Assembly (NCBI GenBank): GCA_007694095.1
Contig: RECI01000127.1
Span: forward strand, 40,263 to 104,262
DNA: 64,000 bases
Direction of reading: 5' to 3'
Source: Balneolaceae bacterium
GTDB taxonomy: Bacteria > Bacteroidota > Rhodothermia > Balneolales > Balneolaceae
Shown: piece after piece, positions 57,491 through 64,000 of the stretch
How the letters are laid out: each line of letters starts with the position of its first letter
How positions within the stretch are numbered: position 1 is the stretch's first letter
The notes under the pieces: generated by a model
Database searches by the model: none
What the model was told of the DNA's origin: nothing
Seen by the model: only the letters and a program-made list of their open reading frames with translations
Made by a program: the position numbers and the translations under genes

Positions 57491-59080
57491 CTATGGGGCT
57501 GTTGCCCAGCTGATGGCATTTATCAGCAGCCGATTGAACTCCGGTATTTCAAAATCGTCAGCAGATCCAAGGGAAGTGTAGAAAATCCTTGCGTTGCCAT
57601 AATTTCTGACCCAGCTAACCGGTTCTGCTTCTCCATCGTCCCCTACTCTTCCAAACATCAGCGGGATTGCATCATCTGCAATTGGACTGGTTTTGTAAAG
57701 CCAGGATGCTGCGCGTACAGGCAATTCAGGAAGGCCTGCCACAACAGGATGTCCGTTTGCTTCGGCTGCAACCTGCACCCAGGTAGGCGGATCCGCAGGA
57801 GGGCGATTCCCGTAATGGCCGATGTAGTTACCACCCAGCACATCGGCATCGAAATTGGTCCATGTTTCGAAGGCGTGGCTGCTTGTTCGAAGGGCAATCA
57901 TAGGTTTCCCTTCCTCCAGGTGTTTCCTGATCCATTCAAGCTGCGACTGGGGAAAATGACGGCGGCGCACATAAAGTATCACCAGGTCGGCATCCCGAAC
58001 CTGTTCGATCGCAGTGATGTCATTATCATCATCACTTTGAATAAAATTAAACGCGTAATGTCCGCCCTCTGTTAGGTGTTCATTTGCAAAAGCAGGCAGT
58101 GTCAAGTGGGCATTGTACTCATCTTCAGCAATCACAAATGCAATATGGGTTCTTTGATCTTCACTGAACCTGAACGCTGGTTCCCCGGTAATATCAGAAC
58201 TCAGGATGCTTGGAGCCCAGTACTTTTCGATATGTTCAGTAACCAATTCAGTACCGCGAAAATGGGTGACATATGGAGCCATGGCAGGGTTATACATGGC
58301 ATCGGTCATATCACGCATCAATACAACATTTTTACCGAGATTGGCCAGTTGTCTGATTGCAAAAGAACGGCCAAGAATGCACATGTTGATATGCACACCC
58401 ATCACAATAATATTCTCAATATCGTGCTCCATAAAAAGATTATAAATTTCCTGTCCGCTGTCGCTGATGATGTCATCAGCATGAATTCCGATTGTGGCGA
58501 TCTGACTCGACCAAACACTCCTCTCGATACAAGGCTCTCCGTTTGAGCAGGGTTTATCGCAGCCACCATCCGAATCGTCAATCGGAAGCCCTGATTCCTT
58601 TGTTTCGTCAATTGAACACCATGCAGTGAGATCAAAACCCGGAGGCGCTTCATGCCAGACGGCATCGATTGCACGCTGCCGCTGTGTTGCTCCTTCATAA
58701 AAATCAAGTGTACCGCTGGGAGCATGAATTATCATCATACCATGCTGTCGTGCTTCTGAGATAACCTCATTCATGGAAGGAGCAATTTCTGCCACACGGT
58801 CTGTTGCACTTTCACACCAGTGCCTGTCCCACATGTCTGTTACAATAATTGCTGAACGCTTTGGATCCCAGTTTTCTTTGTGATGAATAACCTGCCAGAT
58901 ATTGCTTCCGGGCTCCGTTTCGGCCTGACTGCGCAGAACTATGGTAAGAAGATTGGGATCGTCAGAGCCAGCCTGTAATTCAACCGAACGGTCATCTCCC
59001 GAACATCCGGTTGACATAAGAAACAGAAATGGAAGCAGGATAATAAAAGAAGCTAAACGGAAGGTGTTGTATAAATTCAT
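57491..59080 (-). CDS. Isochorismatase-ThuA fusion lipoprotein
   Basis: A 529-residue lipoprotein (FLFLMSTGC, Cys26). Residues 70-285 form an isochorismatase-like cysteine hydrolase with Asp82 (VTDMWDRH) and Cys234 (VHINMCILGR). Residues about 310-529 match the ThuA-like glutamine-amidotransferase fold (HFPQSQLEWIRKHLEEGKP, GGNYIGHYGN). Both domains are found in Planctomycetes-type sugar catabolism loci. A fused, secreted form suggests sequential action on an extracytoplasmic substrate, which I cannot name. It is first in the minus-strand run to 53.1 kb. Confidence 0.82.
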   Translation of the reverse strand: MNLYNTFRLASFIILLPFLFLMSTGCSGDDRSVELQAGSDDPNLLTIVLRSQAETEPGSNIWQVIHHKENWDPKRSAIIVTDMWDRHWCESATDRVAEIAPSMNEVISEARQHGMMIIHAPSGTLDFYEGATQRQRAIDAVWHEAPPGFDLTAWCSIDETKESGLPIDDSDGGCDKPCSNGEPCIERSVWSSQIATIGIHADDIISDSGQEIYNLFMEHDIENIIVMGVHINMCILGRSFAIRQLANLGKNVVLMRDMTDAMYNPAMAPYVTHFRGTELVTEHIEKYWAPSILSSDITGEPAFRFSEDQRTHIAFVIAEDEYNAHLTLPAFANEHLTEGGHYAFNFIQSDDDNDITAIEQVRDADLVILYVRRRHFPQSQLEWIRKHLEEGKPMIALRTSSHAFETWTNFDADVLGGNYIGHYGNRPPADPPTWVQVAAEANGHPVVAGLPELPVRAASWLYKTSPIADDAIPLMFGRVGDDGEAEPVSWVRNYGNARIFYTSLGSADDFEIPEFNRLLINAISWATAP

Positions 59081-59172
59081 TTCGTTCGAGCGTGCAGTTT
59101 ACATACGATTTAACATATGTAAACATATTGTATTTATTTTGCACATTATACAAAAATAATAACGATACAAAA

Positions 59173-59203
59173 ATTGTAAATACAATCACGCGAAGCGATT
59201 GTA
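59173..59203. promoter_or_regulatory. Overlapping inverted repeats upstream of the isochorismatase-ThuA gene
   Basis: ATTGTA-AA-TACAAT (59173-59186) overlaps TACAATC-9-GATTGTA (59181-59203), so the middle half-site TACAAT can pair on either side. They lie about 90-120 bases before the gene at 59080, in an AT-rich stretch. An operator or a small hairpin element is possible. The gap 59081-59374 shows no gene. Confidence 0.4.
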
Positions 59204-59374
59204 GAGAATCAGGAAGAATAGCGCTTGAATTAAATACGGTAATAAACAGGCAAAAGAAATCGGTTTAAACCCGAACCTGACTATCAGCTCAAGAATTTTA
59301 ATTTAAGCAAATGATCACAAACTTATTGTCAAGGCCGGAAGAAAACTCATAAACCTATCGTTAAGTCATCCCGC

Positions 59375-59920
59375 CTATCCAGCTATCTCAATCCGTACAG
59401 GTACTTTTACAGTGCCCCAATGCAATACAAGATGTCCGCTGTTTTCAGTTACGTTTTCAAAATAGAACATCATCTGTTCAACGTGGAAGGATTCTTCAGG
59501 CTGTACGGTTACCTTCAATACATCTTCTGAGGCATCGTACTGTGTACCCCAGGAGAGTTTGTTATTGATGATAATTGTCCATTCATTTTGACCGGGAATG
59601 GTATATAGTGAATAAGTCCCTTCATTCAGAGCTTTACGTTCATCTCCGATCAATACATTATCTGAAAAAACGATAGCTGTGGATTCATTTGCCCCGGTTC
59701 TCCAAACTTCTCCGAAAGGGACAAGATCACCAAAAATAACCCTGTCTCTTACCGCAGGACGTCCGTAAGTCAGGTACACTTCAGTAAGGCCGATGGTTTG
59801 TGCAACAGATGCATTCGGGCTGGCCCATACCCGGTCGGTGGTTCGTTCCTGAGCATTTGCATCACGGACAAAAAAGATTGCCGCAATCACAACGATTATT
59901 GAAATAAAAATCTTCTTCAT
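59375..59920 (-). CDS. DUF2911 periplasmic protein
   Basis: A 181-residue secreted protein: signal peptide with cleavage after ANA (about residue 23), then a DUF2911 domain (VYLTYGRPAVRDRVIFGDL, WRTGANESTAI, GTYSLYTIPG). The fold is beta-rich; function is unknown, though it is common in Bacteroidota. A perfect 16-bp palindrome (59979-59994) lies about 60 bases upstream, between it and msrA, which may be an operator. Confidence 0.88.
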   Translation of the reverse strand: MKKIFISIIVVIAAIFFVRDANAQERTTDRVWASPNASVAQTIGLTEVYLTYGRPAVRDRVIFGDLVPFGEVWRTGANESTAIVFSDNVLIGDERKALNEGTYSLYTIPGQNEWTIIINNKLSWGTQYDASEDVLKVTVQPEESFHVEQMMFYFENVTENSGHLVLHWGTVKVPVRIEIAG

Positions 59921-59978
59921 TTTTTTACCCGGTTAGTTTTTCGTGTTGATTGTCAATATAAAAAGGTGACTACATTAA

Positions 59979-59994
59979 GTTTCAGTACTGAAAC
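59979..59994. promoter_or_regulatory. Perfect 16-bp palindrome
   Basis: GTTTCAGTACTGAAAC reads the same on both strands. It is between the msrA stop (59996) and the DUF2911 start (59920). There is no T-run, so it looks more like a dimeric-repressor operator than a terminator. Confidence 0.6.
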
Positions 59995-59995
59995 A

Positions 59996-60604
59996 TTATA
60001 ATGAGTCTTGCAATAAATGTGGAAAATCTTTTTTAAACTTTGCAAGTTTCGGTGCAATTACCACTGAGCAATACCCGGCATTCGGATTGTTGTTAAAGTA
60101 ATTTTGATGATAATCCTCAGCCACGCTGTAATTGGTTAACGGTGTTACTTCAGTAACAATCGGATTTTGCCAAAGGCCGGAATCGTTGGTTTTTCGTAAT
60201 GATTTAAGTGCAATATCCCTCTGCTCATCTGTTTGGAAAAAAATTGCAGAGCGGTATTGAGGGCCTACATCGGCTCCCTGCCGGTTCAGTGTTGTGGGAT
60301 CGTGAGTATGCCAAAAAACTTCAAGCAGAAGTTCGTATGATATTATTGCCGGGTCAAAGGTAACTTTTGCCACCTCAGCGTGGCCGGTTCGTCCGGTAAT
60401 AACCTGCTCATACGTTGGGTTGATTATATGGCCTCCGGCATAACCAGATTCTACAGCCACAACACCGTTCACACGCTGGAAAATTGCTTCCACGCACCAA
60501 AAACATCCTGCTCCGAGCACAGCAGTTTCATATTCGGTATCTGTATCGTTCATCTGACCGTTCATAGATAAAATTGAGAGTAAAATGATTAAAACATTCA
60601 TCAT
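59996..60604 (-). CDS. msrA: Peptide methionine (S)-S-oxide reductase, exported
   Basis: Repairs oxidised methionine in proteins. The 202-residue protein has the catalytic motif GAGCFWCVEA with Cys34, and YAGGHIINPTYEQV plus GHAEVAKVTFDP, all typical of MsrA. A hydrophobic N-terminus (residues 3-16) suggests export to the periplasm, where oxidative damage is highest. No MsrB is adjacent. The palindrome just after its stop may control the next gene. Confidence 0.94.
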   Translation of the reverse strand: MMNVLIILLSILSMNGQMNDTDTEYETAVLGAGCFWCVEAIFQRVNGVVAVESGYAGGHIINPTYEQVITGRTGHAEVAKVTFDPAIISYELLLEVFWHTHDPTTLNRQGADVGPQYRSAIFFQTDEQRDIALKSLRKTNDSGLWQNPIVTEVTPLTNYSVAEDYHQNYFNNNPNAGYCSVVIAPKLAKFKKDFPHLLQDSL

Positions 60605-60698
60605 TGTAAATTGTTTGTATAGATGGAAGTGAAACGCAATCTAACAAAAAAACGTGCCCAATACTGAGCCGGATTAATTTTTTTCAAATCCGAATACG

Positions 60699-61916
60699 TT
60701 ATGCCACACCTTTTTTGTCGAAAAACGGAAACACACGAAATGAAAGTACGCCCGCAACGGTACTTGAAATTACAGCGATCATCAGGATGGAGTGCATAGA
60801 ATAGGATGCGTCAAGCATCCAGCCCACAAGAAACGGACTTAGTGCTGTACTGAAAACCATGATCGTTGAAAACAGACTTTGAACTGTGCCAATCAACCTG
60901 GTTCCGAACATTTCGGCCCACAAAGCGGCCTTCATCGTACTTCCAAGCCCCATTGTTACACCAATAAGACCCATGTAGGCAAATGCGGTCCAGTTGCCTG
61001 AGAAATTATATGCAATCAGAAACCCGGTTATCATGGGAATCAGATAAAATGGGAATAATGACCGGGCCGTTACCCGGTCAATAACTGGTCCGGCTGCCAG
61101 GCCGGAAACAATTCTGGCTAAAGCGAATGCAACAAATGCCGAAGCGATCAGGGTTACTGTCCATCCCAGCGATTCAGCTGCCGCAACCTGGTAAAGAAAC
61201 AGACCGGTTACCCAAAATGCCGGCATAATGGTTGCGAGAATTACATATGGTGTTCGCCTGTCTGCAAAAATATCGCGGTAATAATCTCCCGCTGATTTAA
61301 AGTCTGTTGTCTTTATATCCACCTCAGGCGTTACATGATTTTCCCGTCGTACAAGGTACCAGGTAACAGGAATGAAGATAAGCGCAATTAAAGCGGCAAT
61401 AAACACCCAGGTTGTTCTCCAGTGAAACATTACCAGCATTCCGGCAAGGATGATTGGTAGAATGGCTTCACCCAAAGGATAACCAAGCGATGAGATACTC
61501 AATGCTTTACCCCTATGGCCATCAAAATACCGTGCCATTGTGGCTGATGCTGTATGGCTGCTGAGTCCCTGGCCCGCAAGTCTGAGTAAAATCAGGCTTA
61601 TAAAGAGTATGGAAATATGCCATGAAATCGCCATTAAAATACTTGCAAACAATAGACCGGTTGCTACATATAAACTATACTGGCGCAATGGGATACGGTC
61701 TATCCACTGCCCAAGCCAGGGTAATGCAGCCGCACCGGTAAGTGTGGCAGCAGAATAGAGTGTGCCGAACGTTGCATTATTCAACTCGAATGCAATAAGA
61801 AAAAAGGGCACAAACAGCGATATTAAAAAAGTTTGGCCAAAACTTGAAAAAAAAGTAAAAGAGACAGCAAATGAAAGAAGTCTTCTCTCCTTCAGTGCAA
61901 ATGTGATAAAGGTCAT
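60699..61916 (-). CDS. MFS transporter
   Basis: A 405-residue inner-membrane protein with about 12 helices and a hydrophilic central loop (about 195-215). The first half carries the MFS-type loop segment GQWIDRIPLRQY (about 70-81) and GHRGKALSISSLGYPLGEAI. It resembles the sugar/organic-anion permease group but no substrate can be assigned. It precedes msrA by 94 bases on the same strand, probably as a separate unit. Confidence 0.88.
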   Translation of the reverse strand: MTFITFALKERRLLSFAVSFTFFSSFGQTFLISLFVPFFLIAFELNNATFGTLYSAATLTGAAALPWLGQWIDRIPLRQYSLYVATGLLFASILMAISWHISILFISLILLRLAGQGLSSHTASATMARYFDGHRGKALSISSLGYPLGEAILPIILAGMLVMFHWRTTWVFIAALIALIFIPVTWYLVRRENHVTPEVDIKTTDFKSAGDYYRDIFADRRTPYVILATIMPAFWVTGLFLYQVAAAESLGWTVTLIASAFVAFALARIVSGLAAGPVIDRVTARSLFPFYLIPMITGFLIAYNFSGNWTAFAYMGLIGVTMGLGSTMKAALWAEMFGTRLIGTVQSLFSTIMVFSTALSPFLVGWMLDASYSMHSILMIAVISSTVAGVLSFRVFPFFDKKGVA

Positions 61917-62045
61917 GATAAACTACAGGGAGCAGTTTTTAAATTAATCTTAAAGATAGGCAAATTTTCAAACAATTCGTTCCCTGATTCTCTCATTTCA
62001 CGTTGAATTTTACAAAACCGATTCGTTATATCAGCCGCTTCTGGG

Positions 62046-62204
62046 TTAAAAAATCAGCCACATCAACATCAAAATGATAAATAACCAAACGGCAATTTTC
62101 ATCGATGCGGACTGTTTTGGGAAATCATAACCACAAACCGGGCAGGCATCATGATGACTGTCAACTTCCATTGCACATCCGGGACATTCCACTTTTTTTA
62201 CCAT
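62046..62204 (-). CDS. Small zinc-ribbon membrane protein
   Basis: A 52-residue product from the ATG at 62204 (MVKKVECPGCAMEV); an in-frame ATG 12 codons upstream is less likely. Two CxxC pairs (CPGC at about 7-10, CPVC at about 21-24) form a zinc ribbon, followed by one membrane helix (about 36-52). Role unknown; such proteins are often membrane-tethered adaptors. Confidence 0.7.
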   Translation of the reverse strand: MVKKVECPGCAMEVDSHHDACPVCGYDFPKQSASMKIAVWLFIILMLMWLIF

Positions 62205-62439
62205 ATCAAAACGGATATTAATTCTGTGGTAAAATATCATTTTTTCCAGCAGAATGTTTTTATTAAGCCTTGATTTTCAGTATCTATAACACTGTGATTA
62301 TTTATAAATCATCGGTTATTACCTTTAGTCTTATATCATGGATGAAATGTCATATAGTCATCATACCATTTTTTTGAAAAATGAGCCCTTTACGGTGTTT
62401 GGGTAGAACTGTGTTCGGCTCATTTGATGGCTTGCCCAT

Positions 62440-62485
62440 CATTTTATGGTTGACACGAAACCAGTGCCATTACCATAAAATGGTA
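62440..62485. repeat. Nested inverted repeats in the gap before the lipoprotein gene
   Basis: CATTTTATGGT (62440-62450) and ACCATAAAATG (62472-62482) are perfect inverted arms 21 bases apart. The second arm is itself part of TACCAT-AAA-ATGGTA (62471-62485). They lie 82-127 bases before the lipoprotein ATG at 62567. The gap 62241-62566 holds no other feature I can support. Confidence 0.45.
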
Positions 62486-62566
62486 TAGGTAATTAGCGAT
62501 ATAAAATACACAAAATTAATACTTTGCGATAAGTACAAGAATCAATTCTGATGACAGACAATTTAT

Positions 62567-63229
62567 ATGGTTAAACATCTGCATCTTCTTTTATACAGCA
62601 TCGTACTATCAGGATTTCTATATGGCTGCGGTGTCTCTGAAGAGGCTGAACCCATCGAGTATAATCTGAACGGACCGATAGAATTCATGATAAGGGGAGA
62701 AATACATGATGATATTCTTTATGATTTTTTTGACATAAGAGTTGAGTGGACAAAAAATGAGTTCAATGAGTCGGTTGCAAGGTTCTTTGTATCCTCACGT
62801 GATACAATAAATAACCGTGATATCTGGAAAAGGTATATACTTACGATTTCCAGAAATAATGACTGGCCGGTGAGCGGAAACATTGGTGTTGTGTCTTTGG
62901 CAGAATTACAAAAAAGAGAAACCGGTCAATTTTTCATTTCTTTTAATTCTATTTACAGGGAGGTTTTACTGGATAATGATGAGGATGAGGATTTTTTTCT
63001 CAATCTTGATCATCAGTTCACAGCCACAAACGGCAATGTTTCAATAATCAGCTTTGCCGATAATAAACTGTTGGCTGAATTTGAGATCATTTTCCGTATG
63101 GATAAAAAAATTCATCGTGATTCGATCAGGGCCAGGGATGAAGGACCTGTTGAAAATGCACTATCCATACTTGGGCTGTTTGAGATTGACTTGCAGCAAA
63201 ATCGTGTGCAGCAACTCTCCTCCTGGTAA
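62567..63229 (+). CDS. Hypothetical lipoprotein
   Basis: A 220-residue lipoprotein (SGFLYGC, Cys21) with a predicted beta-rich, acidic mature part (DNDEDEDFFLNLDHQF near residue 140). No domain is recognised. Preceded by a gap with inverted repeats and followed, after 100 bases, by a small membrane protein gene. The signal sequence and codon use support a real gene. Confidence 0.72.
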   Translation: MVKHLHLLLYSIVLSGFLYGCGVSEEAEPIEYNLNGPIEFMIRGEIHDDILYDFFDIRVEWTKNEFNESVARFFVSSRDTINNRDIWKRYILTISRNNDWPVSGNIGVVSLAELQKRETGQFFISFNSIYREVLLDNDEDEDFFLNLDHQFTATNGNVSIISFADNKLLAEFEIIFRMDKKIHRDSIRARDEGPVENALSILGLFEIDLQQNRVQQLSSW

Positions 63230-63329
63230 ATAGTTTCAGTTCTCTTGTACATTCACAACTTCACTAATTCTTCATTCAAATCGGGTATCTTTTATTAAGT
63301 ACTAACGAACGGGTTGAACGGAGGTTTCC

Positions 63330-63617
63330 ATGAATACTCAAGAACGTACTTTTCACCATGATAAATTGCAGAAATCCAGGGACGTAATTGCTGCAATTTC
63401 AAGTATCCTCCCGGGGCTGGGACATATCTACAAAGGTCATATTAAAAAAGGTATCTGTATTTTGATTATTAGTCCTATTTTTATCTGGGCAGGTTTAATA
63501 CTTGGGTTCGCAACGGCGGGGTTGGGCCTTTTTGCCCCCTTTGTTTATTTGGCATGGGTAATTTGGCATGCTTACACAATCGAAGACCTCAGGAATCATC
63601 CTATAGGAATCATTTAG
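63330..63617 (+). CDS. Small membrane protein (TM2/DUF5683-like)
   Basis: A 95-residue protein with a cytoplasmic N-terminus and two to three hydrophobic segments. The motif PGLGHIYKGHIKKG (about 28-41) is typical of small TM2-like or DUF5683-like membrane proteins of unknown role. The start has GGAGG 7 bases upstream. It stands alone between a lipoprotein gene and a UPF0182 gene. Confidence 0.75.
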   Translation: MNTQERTFHHDKLQKSRDVIAAISSILPGLGHIYKGHIKKGICILIISPIFIWAGLILGFATAGLGLFAPFVYLAWVIWHAYTIEDLRNHPIGII

Positions 63618-63803
63618 GCTGTTTCTCTTTTTTAGATGTTACCAGTGCGAGATTTTTACCTTCCATAACGCTTCCGGGTGGAAAAGCGATGGGTTAGTTT
63701 TGATTCAAATCTATGAATTGAAAGAACTGTTCATCATAATGTCGAGCTTAAGTACGTTTATTCGTATTTTGTATGCTCCAATTTCAATCGAATATCATTT
63801 CCT

Positions 63804-64000
63804 ATGTCATCACGACTAATTAAACTGTTTGTATTTATCGCCATTCCACTGGTTTTACTTTCCATTTCATCAAGCTGGATTTTTGAATGGCTTTGGTTAA
63901 AAGAACTTGGGTATTCACGAATTTTCTGGGTATTGAGAAGTGCCCAGGTCATTTTGATTGCGGGTGCATTTCTTGTAGCAGCTATCTATTTCACTCTTAA
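63804..64000 (+). CDS. UPF0182 family membrane protein (5' end only)
   Basis: The ATG at 63804 starts a frame that runs to the window edge; 65 residues are visible. The first helix (LIKLFVFIAIPLVLLSIS) is followed by WIFEWLWLKELGYSRIFW, the characteristic start of UPF0182 proteins, which are large (about 900 residues) membrane proteins with a long periplasmic part. Function unknown. The 186-base gap before it contains no supported gene. Confidence 0.75.
   Translation, partial: MSSRLIKLFVFIAIPLVLLSISSSWIFEWLWLKELGYSRIFWVLRSAQVILIAGAFLVAAIYFTL

Noticed and set aside
57452..58075. 207-residue plus-strand ORF
   Set aside because: Antisense to the isochorismatase-ThuA gene, which has all its catalytic motifs.

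Overview
The window reads as one contiguous piece of a Bacteroidota-type chromosome, most likely the Balneolota/Rhodothermota branch. This placement rests on remembered gene order and families, not on a search. Pointers are: bactofilin and AtpZ ahead of the F1Fo ATP synthase genes; a GldE-like CBS protein next to ssb; an OstA-like protein paired with LptC; many SpII lipoproteins; a TPP-riboswitch-controlled TonB-dependent receptor; a 30-residue AURKAIP1/COX24 microprotein; and promoter -7 boxes of the TAnnTTTG type. I found no rRNA, tRNA, CRISPR array or prophage.

1-7.2 kb (minus strand): ATP synthase operon (atpZ, a small membrane protein, atpB-atpE-atpF-atpH, start of atpA), preceded by bactofilin and an M23 peptidase, then guaB. 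7.4-7.8 kb: a small mobile-element scar, a RAYT/IS200-type transposase reduced to its two ends with GC palindromes beside it. 8.0-20.9 kb (minus): hypothetical, DUF697 membrane protein, purB, M48 lipoprotein protease, a DUF2779 nuclease-like protein, murB, GldE-like protein, ssb, and the lysine/diaminopimelate operon lysC-dapB-dapA-dapD.

21.1-35.5 kb: a microprotein gene with terminator, a hypothetical, then a plus-strand run: RqcH-like NFACT protein, aroK, aroB, TamB, RNase R, and a 1119-residue metallopeptidase/beta-propeller/beta-barrel protein. 35.5-37.2 kb is a scrapyard: an IS4-type transposase remnant, a VapC stub, a Phd/PIN pair whose toxin lost its middle, and an intact DUF433/DUF5615 pair. 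37.3-44.2 kb: degenerate GH31-like lipoprotein, HU, AGCS symporter, upp, LptC and OstA-like protein.

44.3-50.8 kb: membrane protein, a repeat-bearing gap, TPR lipoprotein, M28/PDZ peptidase, then the TPP riboswitch and its TonB-dependent receptor (probable thiamine uptake). 51.2-53.1 kb: an isolated AT-rich asparagine synthase. 53.1-59.1 kb (minus): a catabolic-looking set of the kind seen in Planctomycetes (NRAMP-like permease, enolase-superfamily enzyme, dehydrogenase/cytochrome c, isochorismatase-ThuA fusion), of which the permease and dehydrogenase are broken. 59.4-64 kb: DUF2911, msrA, MFS transporter, zinc-ribbon protein, lipoprotein, small membrane protein and the start of a UPF0182 gene.

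Most of the window is housekeeping. The less ordinary parts are the mobile-element and toxin-antitoxin scars, the decaying 53-59 kb locus, the riboswitch with a visible Shine-Dalgarno-masking hairpin, and three proteins with unusual architecture or missing catalytic residues.
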